This document shows, one piece after another, positions 7,877 through 17,355 of a DNA stretch of 64,000 nucleotides. Where the stretch lies: positions 1,550,001 through 1,614,000 of the forward strand of contig NZ_AP024713.1 in the NCBI RefSeq assembly GCF_019702925.1, written 5' to 3'. Within the stretch, counting starts at the first letter, position 1. Each line of letters opens with the position of its first letter. The position numbers were made by a program, and so were the translations under genes. Source of the DNA: Campylobacter sp. 19-13652. GTDB lineage: Bacteria; Campylobacterota; Campylobacteria; Campylobacterales; Campylobacteraceae. A model generated the notes under the pieces. That model ran no database searches and was not told the origin of the DNA. It saw only the letters and a list, made by a program, of their open reading frames with translations.

Positions 7877-10842
7877 TATACACTCTCCCCATACTCTTTA
7901 AAAAACTCTGTCTTAAAGCCCATATCATCGGCCTTTTCTATGCGGCAAAGCCCTGCGTTAAACTCCGAAATTTGAGTAACTGGGTCAAAGCCATAGTTTG
8001 TTATGGTGTTTGAGCTTTCGCCTATCACATAAGGCTTAGTGCCCTCTGGGTAGCGCGCGCTTAAATCCACGCCCTGTAGCACACCAGCGAAGTTATACGG
8101 AAGGCAAATTCTATCTGGCGTTACGCTGTGGCTGTGGTAGCATTTTACCTTGATTTTTGTGCCTTGTGGGCTGTGAATCCACATCATATCGCCATCCTCG
8201 ATGCCGTATTTTAGGGCTAGTTCTGGGTTTACATTTGCAAACATCTCTGGCGTAATGCTGCTTAGATATTTGCTCGTCCTTTCAATCATGCCAGCACCGC
8301 TTAAATTTACTAGGCGCATTGAGCTTACGATTGTAGGGAAGTCCTTGCTCCAGTCTTTTGCTGTTTGCTCACTGATAAATTTAGTAGCCACACGGAAGTT
8401 TCTAGATTGATCGTCAAATGTAGGGTATTTTTCCACCAAATCCTGACGAGGGCTGTGTATAGGCTCACGGTGCTTTGGAATTTGATCGATAAATTCCCAA
8501 ACTATCGTCCTTGCCTTTGCATTTCCATAAGGCACTACGCCAGCTTCTCGGCATTTTTGCACGATAATACCGCTATAATCCATAGTCCAGCTAGAGCCTA
8601 TTTTTGCCCTTTCATCGTCTGTTAGAGTAATACCTAATACTGCTTCAATGTTATCTTTTGTGATTTGCGGATAGCCACCTTTTATCTTTGAGCCTTTGAT
8701 GGTTACACTCTCATCGGCTAGCTGACTTACGCCGTCATGCTCTAAGCCAAAGCGATTTCTAAAGCCGCTTCCACCCTCGGCAAATGGCTTGCTCGTATCA
8801 TAAAGTATAGCAGTGCCTGGGTGCTTCTCGTCCCAGCAAGGCCACGGAAGTGAGTAATATTCGCCCTTAACATCGCCTGCGATACCCATTTGTGTGTCTG
8901 GGTCGAAGTTCTGCCAGTTGGCTTGATGCCGACGCAATCGCTCTGCGCTCCAGCCGCCAAGTCCGATAGTCTGAGCTATCCTAGCCATTTCGCTAGTCGC
9001 GTCATCAGGCCAGACAAAGCTATCTTTTACCTGCTTTAGCTCGCCATCTACGCGTGATAGCTTCATACCGCGCGTATACTCCTCATAAAAGCCAAATTTC
9101 TTAGCAAATTCAAACATAACCTCATGATCGCCCTTGCTCTCATAAAGTGGCTCAACAACTTTACTACGCCACTGTGCAGCACGGTTTGTCGCTGTTACTA
9201 TGCCCTCGTTTTCAAACTGCGTAGCTACAGGCAGGATATAAATTCCATCGCTTCTATCATTGAGTATCGCTACCTCATTTACAAAAGGCTCTGCGATAAC
9301 AAGCATCTCAAGCTTGCCTAGGGCTTCTTGAATTTTAGCCACCTGGGTCATCGAGGTAATGCCAGTACCTTGTACCCAAAGCACACGTAGCTCGCCACTT
9401 GAGAAGGTATTTTCCTCCTTAAGTACGCCCTGCCACCATTTTGAAAGCGAATAGCCCTTTTCATTGCGCCAGTTTCTATCCTCTGGATTTTTAGGATCGT
9501 GGTAAAAATACTCTTTGAAATTTGTCCCTTTTACACTCTCTCCGCCTTGCTTTGGCTCTTTTACTGAGACTGCAAAACGCTTTACAAACTCATCAAAGTT
9601 AACGCCCCAACCAGTACAAAAATGCTGCCACGCCGCATCACCTAATCCGTAATAAAACGGCAGTGTATCGGCTAGGTTACCCATATCAGTGGCACCCTGA
9701 ACGTTGTCGTGTCCGCGGATTATGTTAGTACCACCGCCTGGCTTGCCCATATTTCCAAGGACTAGCTGAAGGATAGATAAAATTCTCGTATTTGAGCTAC
9801 CAACTGAATGCTGAGTAACACCCAAAGCCCATGCCACCGTAGCTGGCTTAGTGTTTGCAAATATAGTAGTGATTTCTATAAGCTGATCAACTGGTACACC
9901 AGTAACATTTGAAGTTTCTTCTGGAGTCCACTTTTTAGCCTCGGCTATAATTTCGTCCATGCCGTATGTACGAGTGCGGATAAATTCCCTATCCTCCCAG
10001 CCATTTTTAAAGATAATATGAAGCATACCATAAACAAATGCTATGTCAGTACCAGGGCGTATGCGTACGTAGTGATCTGCGTGCGCTGCCGTTTTTGTAA
10101 AGACTGGATCAACTACGATTAGTTTGCAGTTGTTTCTATCCTTTGCCTGCAACATATGCTTAAAGCCGATAGGATTTGCTACGGCTGAGTTTGCGCCTAT
10201 TAATAGGATAGCTTTTGAGTTTGCTGTTAAATCACCAAAGTGATTTGTCATAGCGCCATAACCCCAAGTATTCGCCACACCGGCGACTGTTGCGCTATGT
10301 CAAATTCTTGCTACGTGATCTATGTTATTCGTGCCCCAAAAGGCTGCAAATTTACGAAAATAGTAGCTCTGTTCGTTGTTAAATTTAGCCGAGCCTAAAA
10401 ACTCCACGCTATCTGGGCCGTGCTCCTCGCGTACTGCTAGCATTTTATCACCGATTTCATCAATAGCCTGCTGCCAGCTTATGCGCTTCCACTTGCCGCC
10501 CTCTTTTTTCATTGGATATTTTATGCGTTGCTTTGATTTGGTTAGATCGATCTGATCTATACCCTTACAGCAGTGGCTGCCTTGGCTTATAGGGTGGTGT
10601 ATAGCCATATCTTGGCGTACCCAAACGCCGTCTTTGACTTCCGCTTCTATGCCACAACCTGCTGAACAGATGCTGCATATAGTTCGTACCATTTTTGAGC
10701 CTGGATACGGATCGCTCGCCGTATAGCTCTCGTCTTTTTTATCAAGCACCTCGTTTTGTGTAGACCCAAAAAGTGTCGCACCGCTTGCACCTATTGCCGC
10801 AAGCTTTAAAAACGAGCGTCTGCCTACTTTTGCTTCGCTCAT
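7876..10842 (-). CDS. fdhA: Formate dehydrogenase catalytic subunit, selenocysteine-containing, Tat-exported
   Basis: Oxidises formate to CO2 in the periplasm using a bis-pterin cofactor, one [4Fe-4S] cluster and selenocysteine. The frame is one gene of 988 residues interrupted by a UGA at complement 10300-10302 (residue 181), in the context DHVARI-U-HSATVAGVANTWGY. This is where family members carry the Sec or Cys metal ligand, so the UGA is read as Sec rather than as a stop. The N-terminus MSEAKVGRRSFLKLAA is a twin-arginine signal, followed by the cluster motif CSICSAGCGIEAEV. I chose the start at complement 10840-10842 because TAGGAGAG lies directly upstream; an ATG 13 codons earlier overlaps the preceding gene. 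It lies second in the operon, 8 bases after the small Tat protein. Confidence 0.96.
10270..10302 (-). promoter_or_regulatory. Selenocysteine UGA codon and SECIS-like hairpin of fdhA
   Basis: The UGA (complement 10300-10302) is followed after 14 bases by a CGCC/GGCG stem capped by GGUGU. A short stem-loop with a GU-containing apical loop just after the UGA is the layout of bacterial SECIS elements bound by SelB. The fold was judged by eye. Confidence 0.75.
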
Positions 10843-10850
10843 ACTCTCTC

Positions 10851-11057
10851 CTAATACGCTATTTTGTAGTATTTTTCCCAAACCTTGCTCTTGTGATAAA
10901 GGATCTCTTTTTTATTAGAGTGTCCCAAAACCACGCCATTGCCGTCAGCTTGGTGTGCTGGAGCTATGCTAGCACTGGCATTAGTGCCAGCAGCCACGCC
11001 CACTACGGCCGCACCTTTTAAAGCTTTTTTTAAAAAGCTTCTCCTATCTTGCTTCAT
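10851..11057 (-). CDS. Small Tat-signal protein leading the formate dehydrogenase operon
   Basis: A 68-residue protein starting MKQDRRSFLKKALKGAAVVG, a clear twin-arginine signal (DRRSFLKK), followed by a short conserved-looking tail VLGHSNKKEILYHKSKVWEKYY. AAGGAGAGAG precedes the ATG. Small proteins of this type sit directly upstream of fdhA in Campylobacter and relatives and are annotated as Tat-signal-domain proteins; their function is unknown to me. After signal cleavage only about 40 residues would remain. A role as assembly or export partner of FdhA is an inference from position. Confidence 0.85.
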   Translation of the reverse strand: MKQDRRSFLKKALKGAAVVGVAAGTNASASIAPAHQADGNGVVLGHSNKKEILYHKSKVWEKYYKIAY

Positions 11058-11070
11058 CTCTCTCCTTTTT

Positions 11071-11086
11071 GTCTAGCTATCTAGAC
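11071..11086 (-). promoter_or_regulatory. Perfect inverted repeat in leader of the fdh operon
   Basis: GTCTAG, four bases, CTAGAC, located 14-30 bases upstream of the first start codon of the operon and just before its ribosome binding site. It could be an operator or an mRNA hairpin that masks the site. No regulator is recognised nearby. Confidence 0.5.
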
Positions 11087-11278
11087 GAAATATCGAAACT
11101 TTAGCACAAGAATTTACAATTATTTTTAAACTTTTGATTTTAAATTTAATACTTAAAGAAATATCAAAAATATTATATTTTATACTTTAAATAAGAAGTG
11201 GCTTTTTGCCGATATTTAGGAAATTTTAATGAATTTTTACTATGTGATAATAAATATTTATATAGCCGATAATGTTAC

Positions 11279-12055
11279 TTATTGTAACACACAAACTTCA
11301 GTTTCAAGCTCTATACCGAAGTTTTCTAAAACTCTTTTTTTAGCTAGAGATATTAAATTTATCGCATCAAAAAAGCTTGCATTATTAAAATTTATCAAAA
11401 AATTTGCATGCGTTTCACTAAATTTAGCTCCACCTACAGTCTGCCCTTTTAGTCCCACAGCTTCTATAAGCCTACCAGCAAAATCGCCTTTTGGGTTTTT
11501 AAAGCAGCTCCCAAAACTAGCCCCTCTTGGCTGGTTTTTACGCTTATTTGACAGCTCAGTGGATAAGGTCTGATTAAATTTATCCTGCAATAAAAATCTA
11601 GCAGCAAAAACTGGCTCAGTAATACCGCTATGGCGGTAGCTAAAGCTAAACTCGCCTTTATCCATCCAGCCCCTTGGGGTTAAAACCTGCACTAAAGTAT
11701 CGCTCATAGATAGCCCCATAAGCCCTGCATTCATAAACACAAGTCCGCCTATTTGCCCTGGAATAGAGCGGATAAACTCAAGTCCGCCTAAATCATTTGA
11801 TCTCAAATAGCTAAAAAGCGTGGCTGCTGATGTGGCAGCGCCTACTTCTAGCATGTCCTCATGCTTTTTGATATAATCAAATTTTTTCGATAATACAGCC
11901 ACAGCTGGTGGATTTGGCGAGACTAAGAGATTACACCCAGCCCCTATGATGCGCTCATTTTCAGCCAAAGCGCAAACCTCATCAAGCACCCTAGCCTCGA
12001 TTACGCCGCCTATTCGCACGGAGGTGTATTTAGCAAAATCTATCCTGCATGTCAT
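11279..12055 (-). CDS. murB: UDP-N-acetylenolpyruvoylglucosamine reductase
   Basis: FAD- and NADPH-dependent reduction of UDP-GlcNAc-enolpyruvate to UDP-MurNAc in peptidoglycan synthesis. The 258 residues show the FAD-binding start (YTSVRIGGVIEARV, GAGCNLLVS), FIRSIPGQIGGLVFMNAG near 95-112, the active-site GASFGSCFKNP with the catalytic serine, and a C-terminal GIELETEV with the conserved Glu. The short length, lacking extra loops, matches other Campylobacterota MurB. It overlaps fliQ by four bases (ATGA), as in the murB-fliQ pairing of related genomes. Confidence 0.95.
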   Translation of the reverse strand: MTCRIDFAKYTSVRIGGVIEARVLDEVCALAENERIIGAGCNLLVSPNPPAVAVLSKKFDYIKKHEDMLEVGAATSAATLFSYLRSNDLGGLEFIRSIPGQIGGLVFMNAGLMGLSMSDTLVQVLTPRGWMDKGEFSFSYRHSGITEPVFAARFLLQDKFNQTLSTELSNKRKNQPRGASFGSCFKNPKGDFAGRLIEAVGLKGQTVGGAKFSETHANFLINFNNASFFDAINLISLAKKRVLENFGIELETEVCVLQ

Positions 12056-12321
12056 CTTACAAACTCTGGGATAAAATTTATCATCTTTGTGGTAAACTCA
12101 ACCATAAGCGAAACCATCCATGGCATCAAAAATATTATAACCGCAACGACAAGTATTATCTTTGGCACAAAGCTTAGGGTGGTTTCGTTTATCTGCGTCG
12201 TAGCTTGGAAAATGGATATTAAAAGCCCCGCTATAAGCCCACACAAAAGCATAGGCAAGCTTAAATAAAGCGCAGTCTTAAAAGTCTCAATACCTAAAGA
12301 AACAAGCAGACTTTGCATCAA
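12052..12321 (-). CDS. fliQ: Flagellar export apparatus protein FliQ
   Basis: An 89-residue inner-membrane component of the flagellar type III export gate, packing with FliP and FliR. Two hydrophobic hairpin segments (about 15-40 and 55-80) with the family sequence FQATTQINETTLSFVPKI between them identify it. It is embedded between mqnD and murB with four-base overlaps on both sides, so flagellar export expression here is tied to housekeeping genes rather than to a flagellar operon. Confidence 0.95.
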   Translation of the reverse strand: MMQSLLVSLGIETFKTALYLSLPMLLCGLIAGLLISIFQATTQINETTLSFVPKIILVVAVIIFLMPWMVSLMVEFTTKMINFIPEFVR

Positions 12322-13181
12322 GCATGCCTAAAATCAAGATATTCAGTTGGGATAAAATTCTCCTGAGCTAGGCACGGCTTTGAATAAAATCCTCTATCAT
12401 AGCCTATCTTAAATAGCGTATTTAAAGAATTTATAGCAACATCATCCATTAAAATAGACCGCTCATTTGCATACATACTTAGGTATGTTTTAAGTTTTTC
12501 TTTATCGACGCGTACAAGATTTCGCTCAAGAAGCATATGCGATAAAAAAGGCTTATGAGAAGTCGCCACTCGCACAGCTTCGGTTAAAACCCTCTCCGCT
12601 TCAATCGCATCAGTTAGCACCATACTGCGCCTAAGAACCATCCCTCCAAGTGGTAGTGGCATCTCATTGCCCGCTAATTCACACCACACGTCCCATATCT
12701 CACGCTCCACGCACAGGCTGCTATCGACGCTTAAAATATCCTCATGTATCAGCACTCCAGCGTCGACTTCGCCGCTAAGAACAGCTCTTTGAATGTCTAA
12801 AAAATTATAATATTTTACCCTAGCCTCTGGATATGCCATGCGAAAAAGCATCGCATTTGTAGTATGTGCGCCACTTAGCGCGACCGTGAAATTTCTACGT
12901 AACTTAGCGCCATTTTTTTTAATGAGCTTTGGTCCATATCCCTCACCAAAGCTAGCCGCACACCGCAAAAGCGCATAGTCATCTTTAATCAGCGGATAAA
13001 GCCCAAACGATATAGCGCTCACGTCATAAATCCCACAAATCGCCTCATCATTTAGCGTCTGAATATCAAGCGCAGTGTTAGAAAAACTTAAAGTATCGCT
13101 ACTTACCCAGCCAAATTTAATAGCCATATACATAAAAATATCATCTGCGTCAGGAGAGTGCGCGACACTTATATTTTTCAC
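12318..13181 (-). CDS. mqnD: Menaquinone biosynthesis protein, MqnA/MqnD family (probably 1,4-dihydroxy-6-naphthoate synthase)
   Basis: Belongs to the solute-binding-fold enzymes of the futalosine pathway to menaquinone. The 287 residues begin ISVAHSPDADDIFMYMAIK, which corresponds to the SPxxDxF start of MqnD. Mid-protein segments VALSGAHTTNAMLFRMAYPE and GEVDAGVLIHE are the conserved substrate-pocket regions, and PLPLGGMVLRR follows. The start is a GTG at complement 13179-13181 with AAGGA upstream. MqnD rather than MqnA is my reading of the N-terminal motif; assignment within the family is less certain than the family itself. Confidence 0.8.
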   Translation of the reverse strand: MKNISVAHSPDADDIFMYMAIKFGWVSSDTLSFSNTALDIQTLNDEAICGIYDVSAISFGLYPLIKDDYALLRCAASFGEGYGPKLIKKNGAKLRRNFTVALSGAHTTNAMLFRMAYPEARVKYYNFLDIQRAVLSGEVDAGVLIHEDILSVDSSLCVEREIWDVWCELAGNEMPLPLGGMVLRRSMVLTDAIEAERVLTEAVRVATSHKPFLSHMLLERNLVRVDKEKLKTYLSMYANERSILMDDVAINSLNTLFKIGYDRGFYSKPCLAQENFIPTEYLDFRHA

Positions 13182-13227
13182 GTGCGTCCTTTGATTGAAT
13201 TTAAAGTTCTGATTTTGCTAATGGCGG

Positions 13228-13233
13228 ATTATA
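13228..13233 (-). promoter_or_regulatory. Probable -10 element for the mqnD-fliQ-murB operon
   Basis: TATAAT on the minus strand, 47 bases upstream of the mqnD GTG, in the only gap before the operon. No clear -35 is visible, which is usual for Campylobacter housekeeping promoters. Confidence 0.5.
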
Positions 13234-13309
13234 ATTTAACTCCAAAGCTATTTAGGATAATTTTATCAAATTTGTTTTAAATTAAGCCAAAAATGGGTAA
13301 AAATGTGCG

Positions 13310-13939
13310 TTAAAATATCGAATCCCTAGCCGATGCTTTGCGCGACATCGGTCTAGGCTGAGGGACTTTTTCTATATTTTTTGCCTGCTTCATTAGCTCT
13401 TGCTCTTTTTGACTGCGCTCATTTAAGATTTTGGCATTTTCATCTCGTGCTTTTGCCAAATCATCGACTGATACACTCTGCCAGAATTGATTTTTCCCAC
13501 GCAGTTTTGAAAATAGTCCTCCAGTGCTTTCTCCCCGCACTTTTAGCTGGCTTGGCGCACCATTTGATGGTGGGATATAATCGATATTGCACTCATAGAC
13601 TTTGCCTGTGTCTGGGTCTATTAAATAGCCATCACTCCAGCTGCCCTGATGTACTAGCTTTAGCCCGTATATAAATGGAGTGCCTATTAGCGGGATTTGC
13701 TTGCCCCTTGTATCGTATGGGAAATTTTCATAATAATCATCGCAGTTTTTACACACGCTTGACTCATCAGCACCTATCATCAAAATAAGCTCTCCATAAA
13801 GCCTAAAATCCCTTTCATATATAGTCCAAAATCCAGTTTCTTTCCTACTTTCATTCACGCTTTTCCACATACCTATGACTGGGTCTGCGCAAAAAGCCGA
13901 GATAGCAAAGATGAGCAGGCTTAGTATTACTCTCATCAA
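13310..13939 (-). CDS. DUF2147 exported protein
   Basis: A 209-residue secreted protein with an N-terminal signal peptide (MRVILSLLIFAISAFCADP) and an early GMWKSVNESRKETGFWTIYE that matches the start of DUF2147 proteins, a lipocalin-like family of unknown function often seen as small periplasmic proteins. A CKNCDDYYENFPYDTRG segment contains a CxxC pair, and GSWSDGYLIDPDTGKVYEC follows. The last 60 residues are a charged, probably coiled extension. The first codon could be either of two adjacent ATGs. It appears monocistronic between mqnD and moeA. Confidence 0.75.
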   Translation of the reverse strand: MMRVILSLLIFAISAFCADPVIGMWKSVNESRKETGFWTIYERDFRLYGELILMIGADESSVCKNCDDYYENFPYDTRGKQIPLIGTPFIYGLKLVHQGSWSDGYLIDPDTGKVYECNIDYIPPSNGAPSQLKVRGESTGGLFSKLRGKNQFWQSVSVDDLAKARDENAKILNERSQKEQELMKQAKNIEKVPQPRPMSRKASARDSIF

Positions 13940-14034
13940 AAGTCCTCATAAGAAAATATTAAATGCAAATATACCCTAAAATTGCTTATTATAAGCTTCT
14001 GCACCTGATTTTATTGTTTTAAATTTATAATATT

Positions 14035-15255
14035 TTAAATCATTTTTATTATCTGCACGCTTTCGCCTACTTTAATATCGCGCTCTAATACGCAAAGCCA
14101 AGCTTCATTTAATAAATTTACGCTCACTGCAGATGAGCCGATTTTTTTGTCCTTTGTAGAAGCAAAAAGCGTGCCTTTTTCATCGCATCTAATGCTACAA
14201 GGGATAAATTCAGTCAAATCTCCCCTTTTTTTGCACTCATCCTCAAGCACCGCATATGTCGCATTCTCGCTATTATGGCTTAAAATTCTAAGTAGTAATG
14301 GGCGCGCAAAAAGTACAAATGTAACAAGCGCAGAGTAAGTAAACCCAGGCAGAGCAAAAAGCAGCCTATCGCCAGCATCAAAGTCTATACTATCGCTTTT
14401 GGCATTGTGGCTTATTTTTGATATTTTTATATGTCTACCTGGTTTTATAGCGACTTTATCTATAATAGGCTCAAACTCCCTAGCAAACTCGCGCATAAAA
14501 TCATAATCCCCCACACTAACCCCACCTGTACTAATAACAACATCAGCCGAGGCAAGCGCCATATCTAGGGCTTTTTTTAGCTTTACTGGGTCGTCATTTA
14601 CAATAGGCAAAAGCACGCTCTCACAGCCCATTTGATTAAGCATAGCAGCTATTGCTACGTGGTTTGAGCTATGAATTTGTCCCCTATACTCAAGGCTTTC
14701 TCCTAGATCTTTTATCTCGCTCCCAGTAGCTAGCACAGCTACTTTTGGGCGGAGCTTGACGCCTACATTAGATATGCCAAGCTCAGCAAGAACTGCGATA
14801 TGCGCATACGTGATGCGCTCGCCAGCTTTTATTAGCACATCGCCCTTATGATAACTCTCCCCCACATTTCGCACAGCAAAACCCTTGCGCACTGGGCTAT
14901 TTATCACTACTTTATCGCCGTTTATGCTCACATTTTCCACTGGGATTAAGGTATCACTGCCATCACTCATAATAGCGCCAGTAAATGTCTTTACGCACTC
15001 GCCAAAACCAAGACTAAAGTTCTCACTACCCCCAGCAGCCAGCTCGCCAACCAGCCTAAGCTCGCTTAAGCTCTCATCAAATTTAAAAGCATACCCATCC
15101 ATCGCCGCAGTATCGCTCTGTGGGTAGTTAAAAGGCGCTATAATATCCTCAAAAATATACCGCCCAAGAGCTTGCGTAAGCGCCACTCGCTCGCAGCGAT
15201 TAAAGATAGTTTTAATCCCATCTATACGCGCCCTAGCCTCTTTATAGCCTATCAC
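14035..15255 (-). CDS. moeA: Molybdopterin molybdenumtransferase MoeA
   Basis: Inserts molybdate (or tungstate) into adenylylated molybdopterin. The 406 residues show the family landmarks: PQSDTAAMDGYAF (about 40-52), GELAAGG, the MPT-binding VISTGGVSVGDYDFMREF near 240-257, KPGRHI, and ALPGFTYSALVTFVLFARP. It overlaps moaE by four bases and its product is required by the formate dehydrogenase in this window, which uses a pterin cofactor. A second moeA paralogue, common in Campylobacter, is not present here. Confidence 0.95.
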   Translation of the reverse strand: MIGYKEARARIDGIKTIFNRCERVALTQALGRYIFEDIIAPFNYPQSDTAAMDGYAFKFDESLSELRLVGELAAGGSENFSLGFGECVKTFTGAIMSDGSDTLIPVENVSINGDKVVINSPVRKGFAVRNVGESYHKGDVLIKAGERITYAHIAVLAELGISNVGVKLRPKVAVLATGSEIKDLGESLEYRGQIHSSNHVAIAAMLNQMGCESVLLPIVNDDPVKLKKALDMALASADVVISTGGVSVGDYDFMREFAREFEPIIDKVAIKPGRHIKISKISHNAKSDSIDFDAGDRLLFALPGFTYSALVTFVLFARPLLLRILSHNSENATYAVLEDECKKRGDLTEFIPCSIRCDEKGTLFASTKDKKIGSSAVSVNLLNEAWLCVLERDIKVGESVQIIKMI

Positions 15256-15710
15256 GCATCATCCTTTGCCAAAAGTCCAGCCGATCTTAGCGCGCTTGAG
15301 CGTGTAGCAGCATAAATTTTCTCGCCGTTTATTATGTCATATTTCCATATCGGCGCAGAGGCTTTAAAATCCTCCACAAACTCATCAATCATCTCAAGCG
15401 CAACTCGTCTTTTTGGGCTTTTTACCGCGGCTACATACGAGCTTTGCCCTATTAGTACATCGCCTGTTGAATGGGCAAAAAACACCTCAGCTCCCCTTGT
15501 TCTAGCACGCTCTTGCCAACCTTTAAACCACGCCTTTAAAAGCGGCTTATAAATTTCAAAGCTAAGCCCACTAATGCCACCCTCATCGCGAACTATGCCA
15601 ACAAAACTAACAAGCGCGCCGCTTTTACCATCGCAGCTTTTAGCATACCAGCTGCTTAAAATTTCATCTACGTTTAAAGACCCACTATAAATTTGCACCC
15701 TAACCCCCAC
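15252..15710 (-). CDS. moaE: Molybdopterin synthase catalytic subunit MoaE
   Basis: Large subunit of molybdopterin synthase, converting precursor Z (cPMP) to molybdopterin with sulfur delivered by MoaD. The 152 residues include GALVSFVGIVRDEG, a central AHSTGDVLIGQSSYVAAV and the catalytic-lysine region SPKRRVALEMIDEFVEDFKA, then APIWKYD. It overlaps moaD upstream by about 11 bases and moeA downstream by four, forming a tight moaD-moaE-moeA operon. Confidence 0.95.
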   Translation of the reverse strand: MGVRVQIYSGSLNVDEILSSWYAKSCDGKSGALVSFVGIVRDEGGISGLSFEIYKPLLKAWFKGWQERARTRGAEVFFAHSTGDVLIGQSSYVAAVKSPKRRVALEMIDEFVEDFKASAPIWKYDIINGEKIYAATRSSALRSAGLLAKDDA

Positions 15711-15921
15711 ACACAGGCGGCAAAAGGCTCACCCTATCGCCATTTTTTAGCTCAGTGTCAATATCGCTTACTAGCTCATCATTAACAGCCACAGCACAGC
15801 TTTTTAGCCACTCTTTAATCTCGCTATCTTTTGCTAAAATATCACGCAGCTCACGTAAATTCGCAGCCTCCACGCTAATGCTTTCTCGTGCTATGGGCCC
15901 TAAAAACTCAACTGTTACCAT
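15700..15921 (-). CDS. moaD: Molybdopterin synthase sulfur carrier subunit MoaD
   Basis: A ubiquitin-like sulfur carrier of 73 residues ending in the required Gly-Gly (LLPPVCGG), whose C-terminus is thiocarboxylated and donates sulfur in the MoaD-MoaE complex. Start MVTVEFLGPIARESI follows GGAGAG. First gene of the moaD-moaE-moeA operon, transcribed away from nspC. Confidence 0.93.
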   Translation of the reverse strand: MVTVEFLGPIARESISVEAANLRELRDILAKDSEIKEWLKSCAVAVNDELVSDIDTELKNGDRVSLLPPVCGG

Positions 15922-16000
15922 TATCTCTCCTGAAAATTAGCCCACAATTGTAGCAGATTAAATTAAATTTGATACAATTGCAAACATTAAGGAGTAAATA

Positions 16001-17134
16001 ATGAAAGAACACGAAATTCCCACCCCAGCCTACGTATGCGAAGAAAGACTCCTACGTAAAAACCTAAAAACCCTAGCCAAAGTTAAAGAAAAAAGCGGCG
16101 CAAAGGTTCTTGTAGCACTTAAGGGCTTTGCTTTTACTGGCGCCATGGATATAGTTAGCGAGTATCTTGATGGTGCAGCTTGTAGCGGACTTTGGGAGGC
16201 GGAACTAGCCAAAAAATATGTAAAAGGTGAGGTGCATACTTATAGCCCTGCGTTTAAGGATAGCGATTTTACTCGCATAGCGCAGATTAGCAACCACGTA
16301 GTCTTTAATAGCCCAGCCCAGTGGCATAAATTTAAAAGCGTCGCAGATAAGCACGGACTTTTCTGTGGACTTAGACTAAACCCACAAACTTCGCGCTCAC
16401 CAGTGGATACTTACAATCCTTGTGCGCCGTTTTCTAGGCTTGGCACGACGGCTGAGAATTTAAAGCCTAGCGATTTAGAGGGGCTTAGCGGGCTTCATTT
16501 TCATGCGCTTTGCGAGGAGAGCGCAGAGAGCCTTGAATATGTACTAAATGGCTTTACGGATAAATTTGGAGAGTATTTTAGTCGCATGAAATGGATAAAT
16601 TTTGGCGGCGGACACCACATCACTCGCGCTGGGTATAACGTGGATTTGCTAATTAGGCTTGTAAGCGATTTTAGCCAAAAATACGGCGTGCAGGTCTATT
16701 TAGAGCCAGGCGAGGCCGTGGGCTGGCAAACAGGCTATCTCGTCTCAAGCGTGCTTGACATAGTCGAAAATGGTGAAAAAACGGCGATTTTAGACATTTC
16801 AGCCGAGGCTCACATGCCTGATACTTTGCTAATGCCATATCGCCCAGCTGTGCGTGGGGAGAGCAAAAATGGAGCATATGCATATCGATTTGGCGGCAAT
16901 ACCTGCTTAGCTGGAGATGTGGTAGGGCTAGAAGCTGGCGAGCCAGTGTATAAATTTGATACACCATTAGCGGTTGGAGATAGAGTGATTTTTGAGGATC
17001 AAATCCACTACACCATAGTAAAAAATACGACATTTAACGGCATAATGCTGCCAGATTTGATACTTTTAAAGGAAAATGGAGAAGCAAAATATTGCCGTAA
17101 GTTTGATTTTAGCGCATACGAGCTAAGAAATTAA
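16001..17134 (+). CDS. nspC: Carboxynorspermidine/carboxyspermidine decarboxylase
   Basis: A PLP enzyme that decarboxylates carboxyspermidine to spermidine, the polyamine route used by Campylobacter in place of SpeE. The 377 residues have the alanine-racemase-fold barrel with the PLP lysine in VLVALKGFAF (about residue 42), GLHFHALCEES, FGGGHHITRAGY (about 200-211), EPGEAVGWQTGYL, and the C-terminal FEDQIHYTIVKNTTFNGI. AAGGAG precedes the ATG and a probable -10 (gatacaatt) lies upstream. It is divergent from the molybdopterin operon and is not followed by a partner. Confidence 0.93.
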   Translation: MKEHEIPTPAYVCEERLLRKNLKTLAKVKEKSGAKVLVALKGFAFTGAMDIVSEYLDGAACSGLWEAELAKKYVKGEVHTYSPAFKDSDFTRIAQISNHVVFNSPAQWHKFKSVADKHGLFCGLRLNPQTSRSPVDTYNPCAPFSRLGTTAENLKPSDLEGLSGLHFHALCEESAESLEYVLNGFTDKFGEYFSRMKWINFGGGHHITRAGYNVDLLIRLVSDFSQKYGVQVYLEPGEAVGWQTGYLVSSVLDIVENGEKTAILDISAEAHMPDTLLMPYRPAVRGESKNGAYAYRFGGNTCLAGDVVGLEAGEPVYKFDTPLAVGDRVIFEDQIHYTIVKNTTFNGIMLPDLILLKENGEAKYCRKFDFSAYELRN

Positions 17135-17210
17135 CGTTAAACCATAGCCTGCAAAAGTGGCTTAGAGATAATAATTTTGAACTCTTTTAAATAATAACGT
17201 CGTTTTAATT

Positions 17211-17355
17211 ATAAAAATTTAAGCCATTTTGCAAGCCTAATACCACTAATTCTTGCCATTGGCTTTTAATATTACCTCCATTGCTCTGTAATGTTGGTAC
17301 TATTTTAGCACTTTGCAAAGATTGGCGTAAAAGTCTATGGGGTGTCTACAAATTG
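17211..17355 (+). repeat. Dispersed repeat family A, copy 4 (near full length)
   Basis: Begins ataaaaatttaagccattttg and contains taataccactaattcttgcc, gcttttaatattac and taatgttggtac. It aligns across its length with the copy at 2.9 kb in the same orientation. It lies between two unrelated genes, so it is not part of a duplicated operon. Confidence 0.75.

Noticed and set aside
10300-10302. Stop codon or frameshift splitting fdhA into two genes
   Set aside because: Both halves read in the same frame and the UGA lies at the known Sec position with a SECIS-like stem, so it is one selenoprotein gene.
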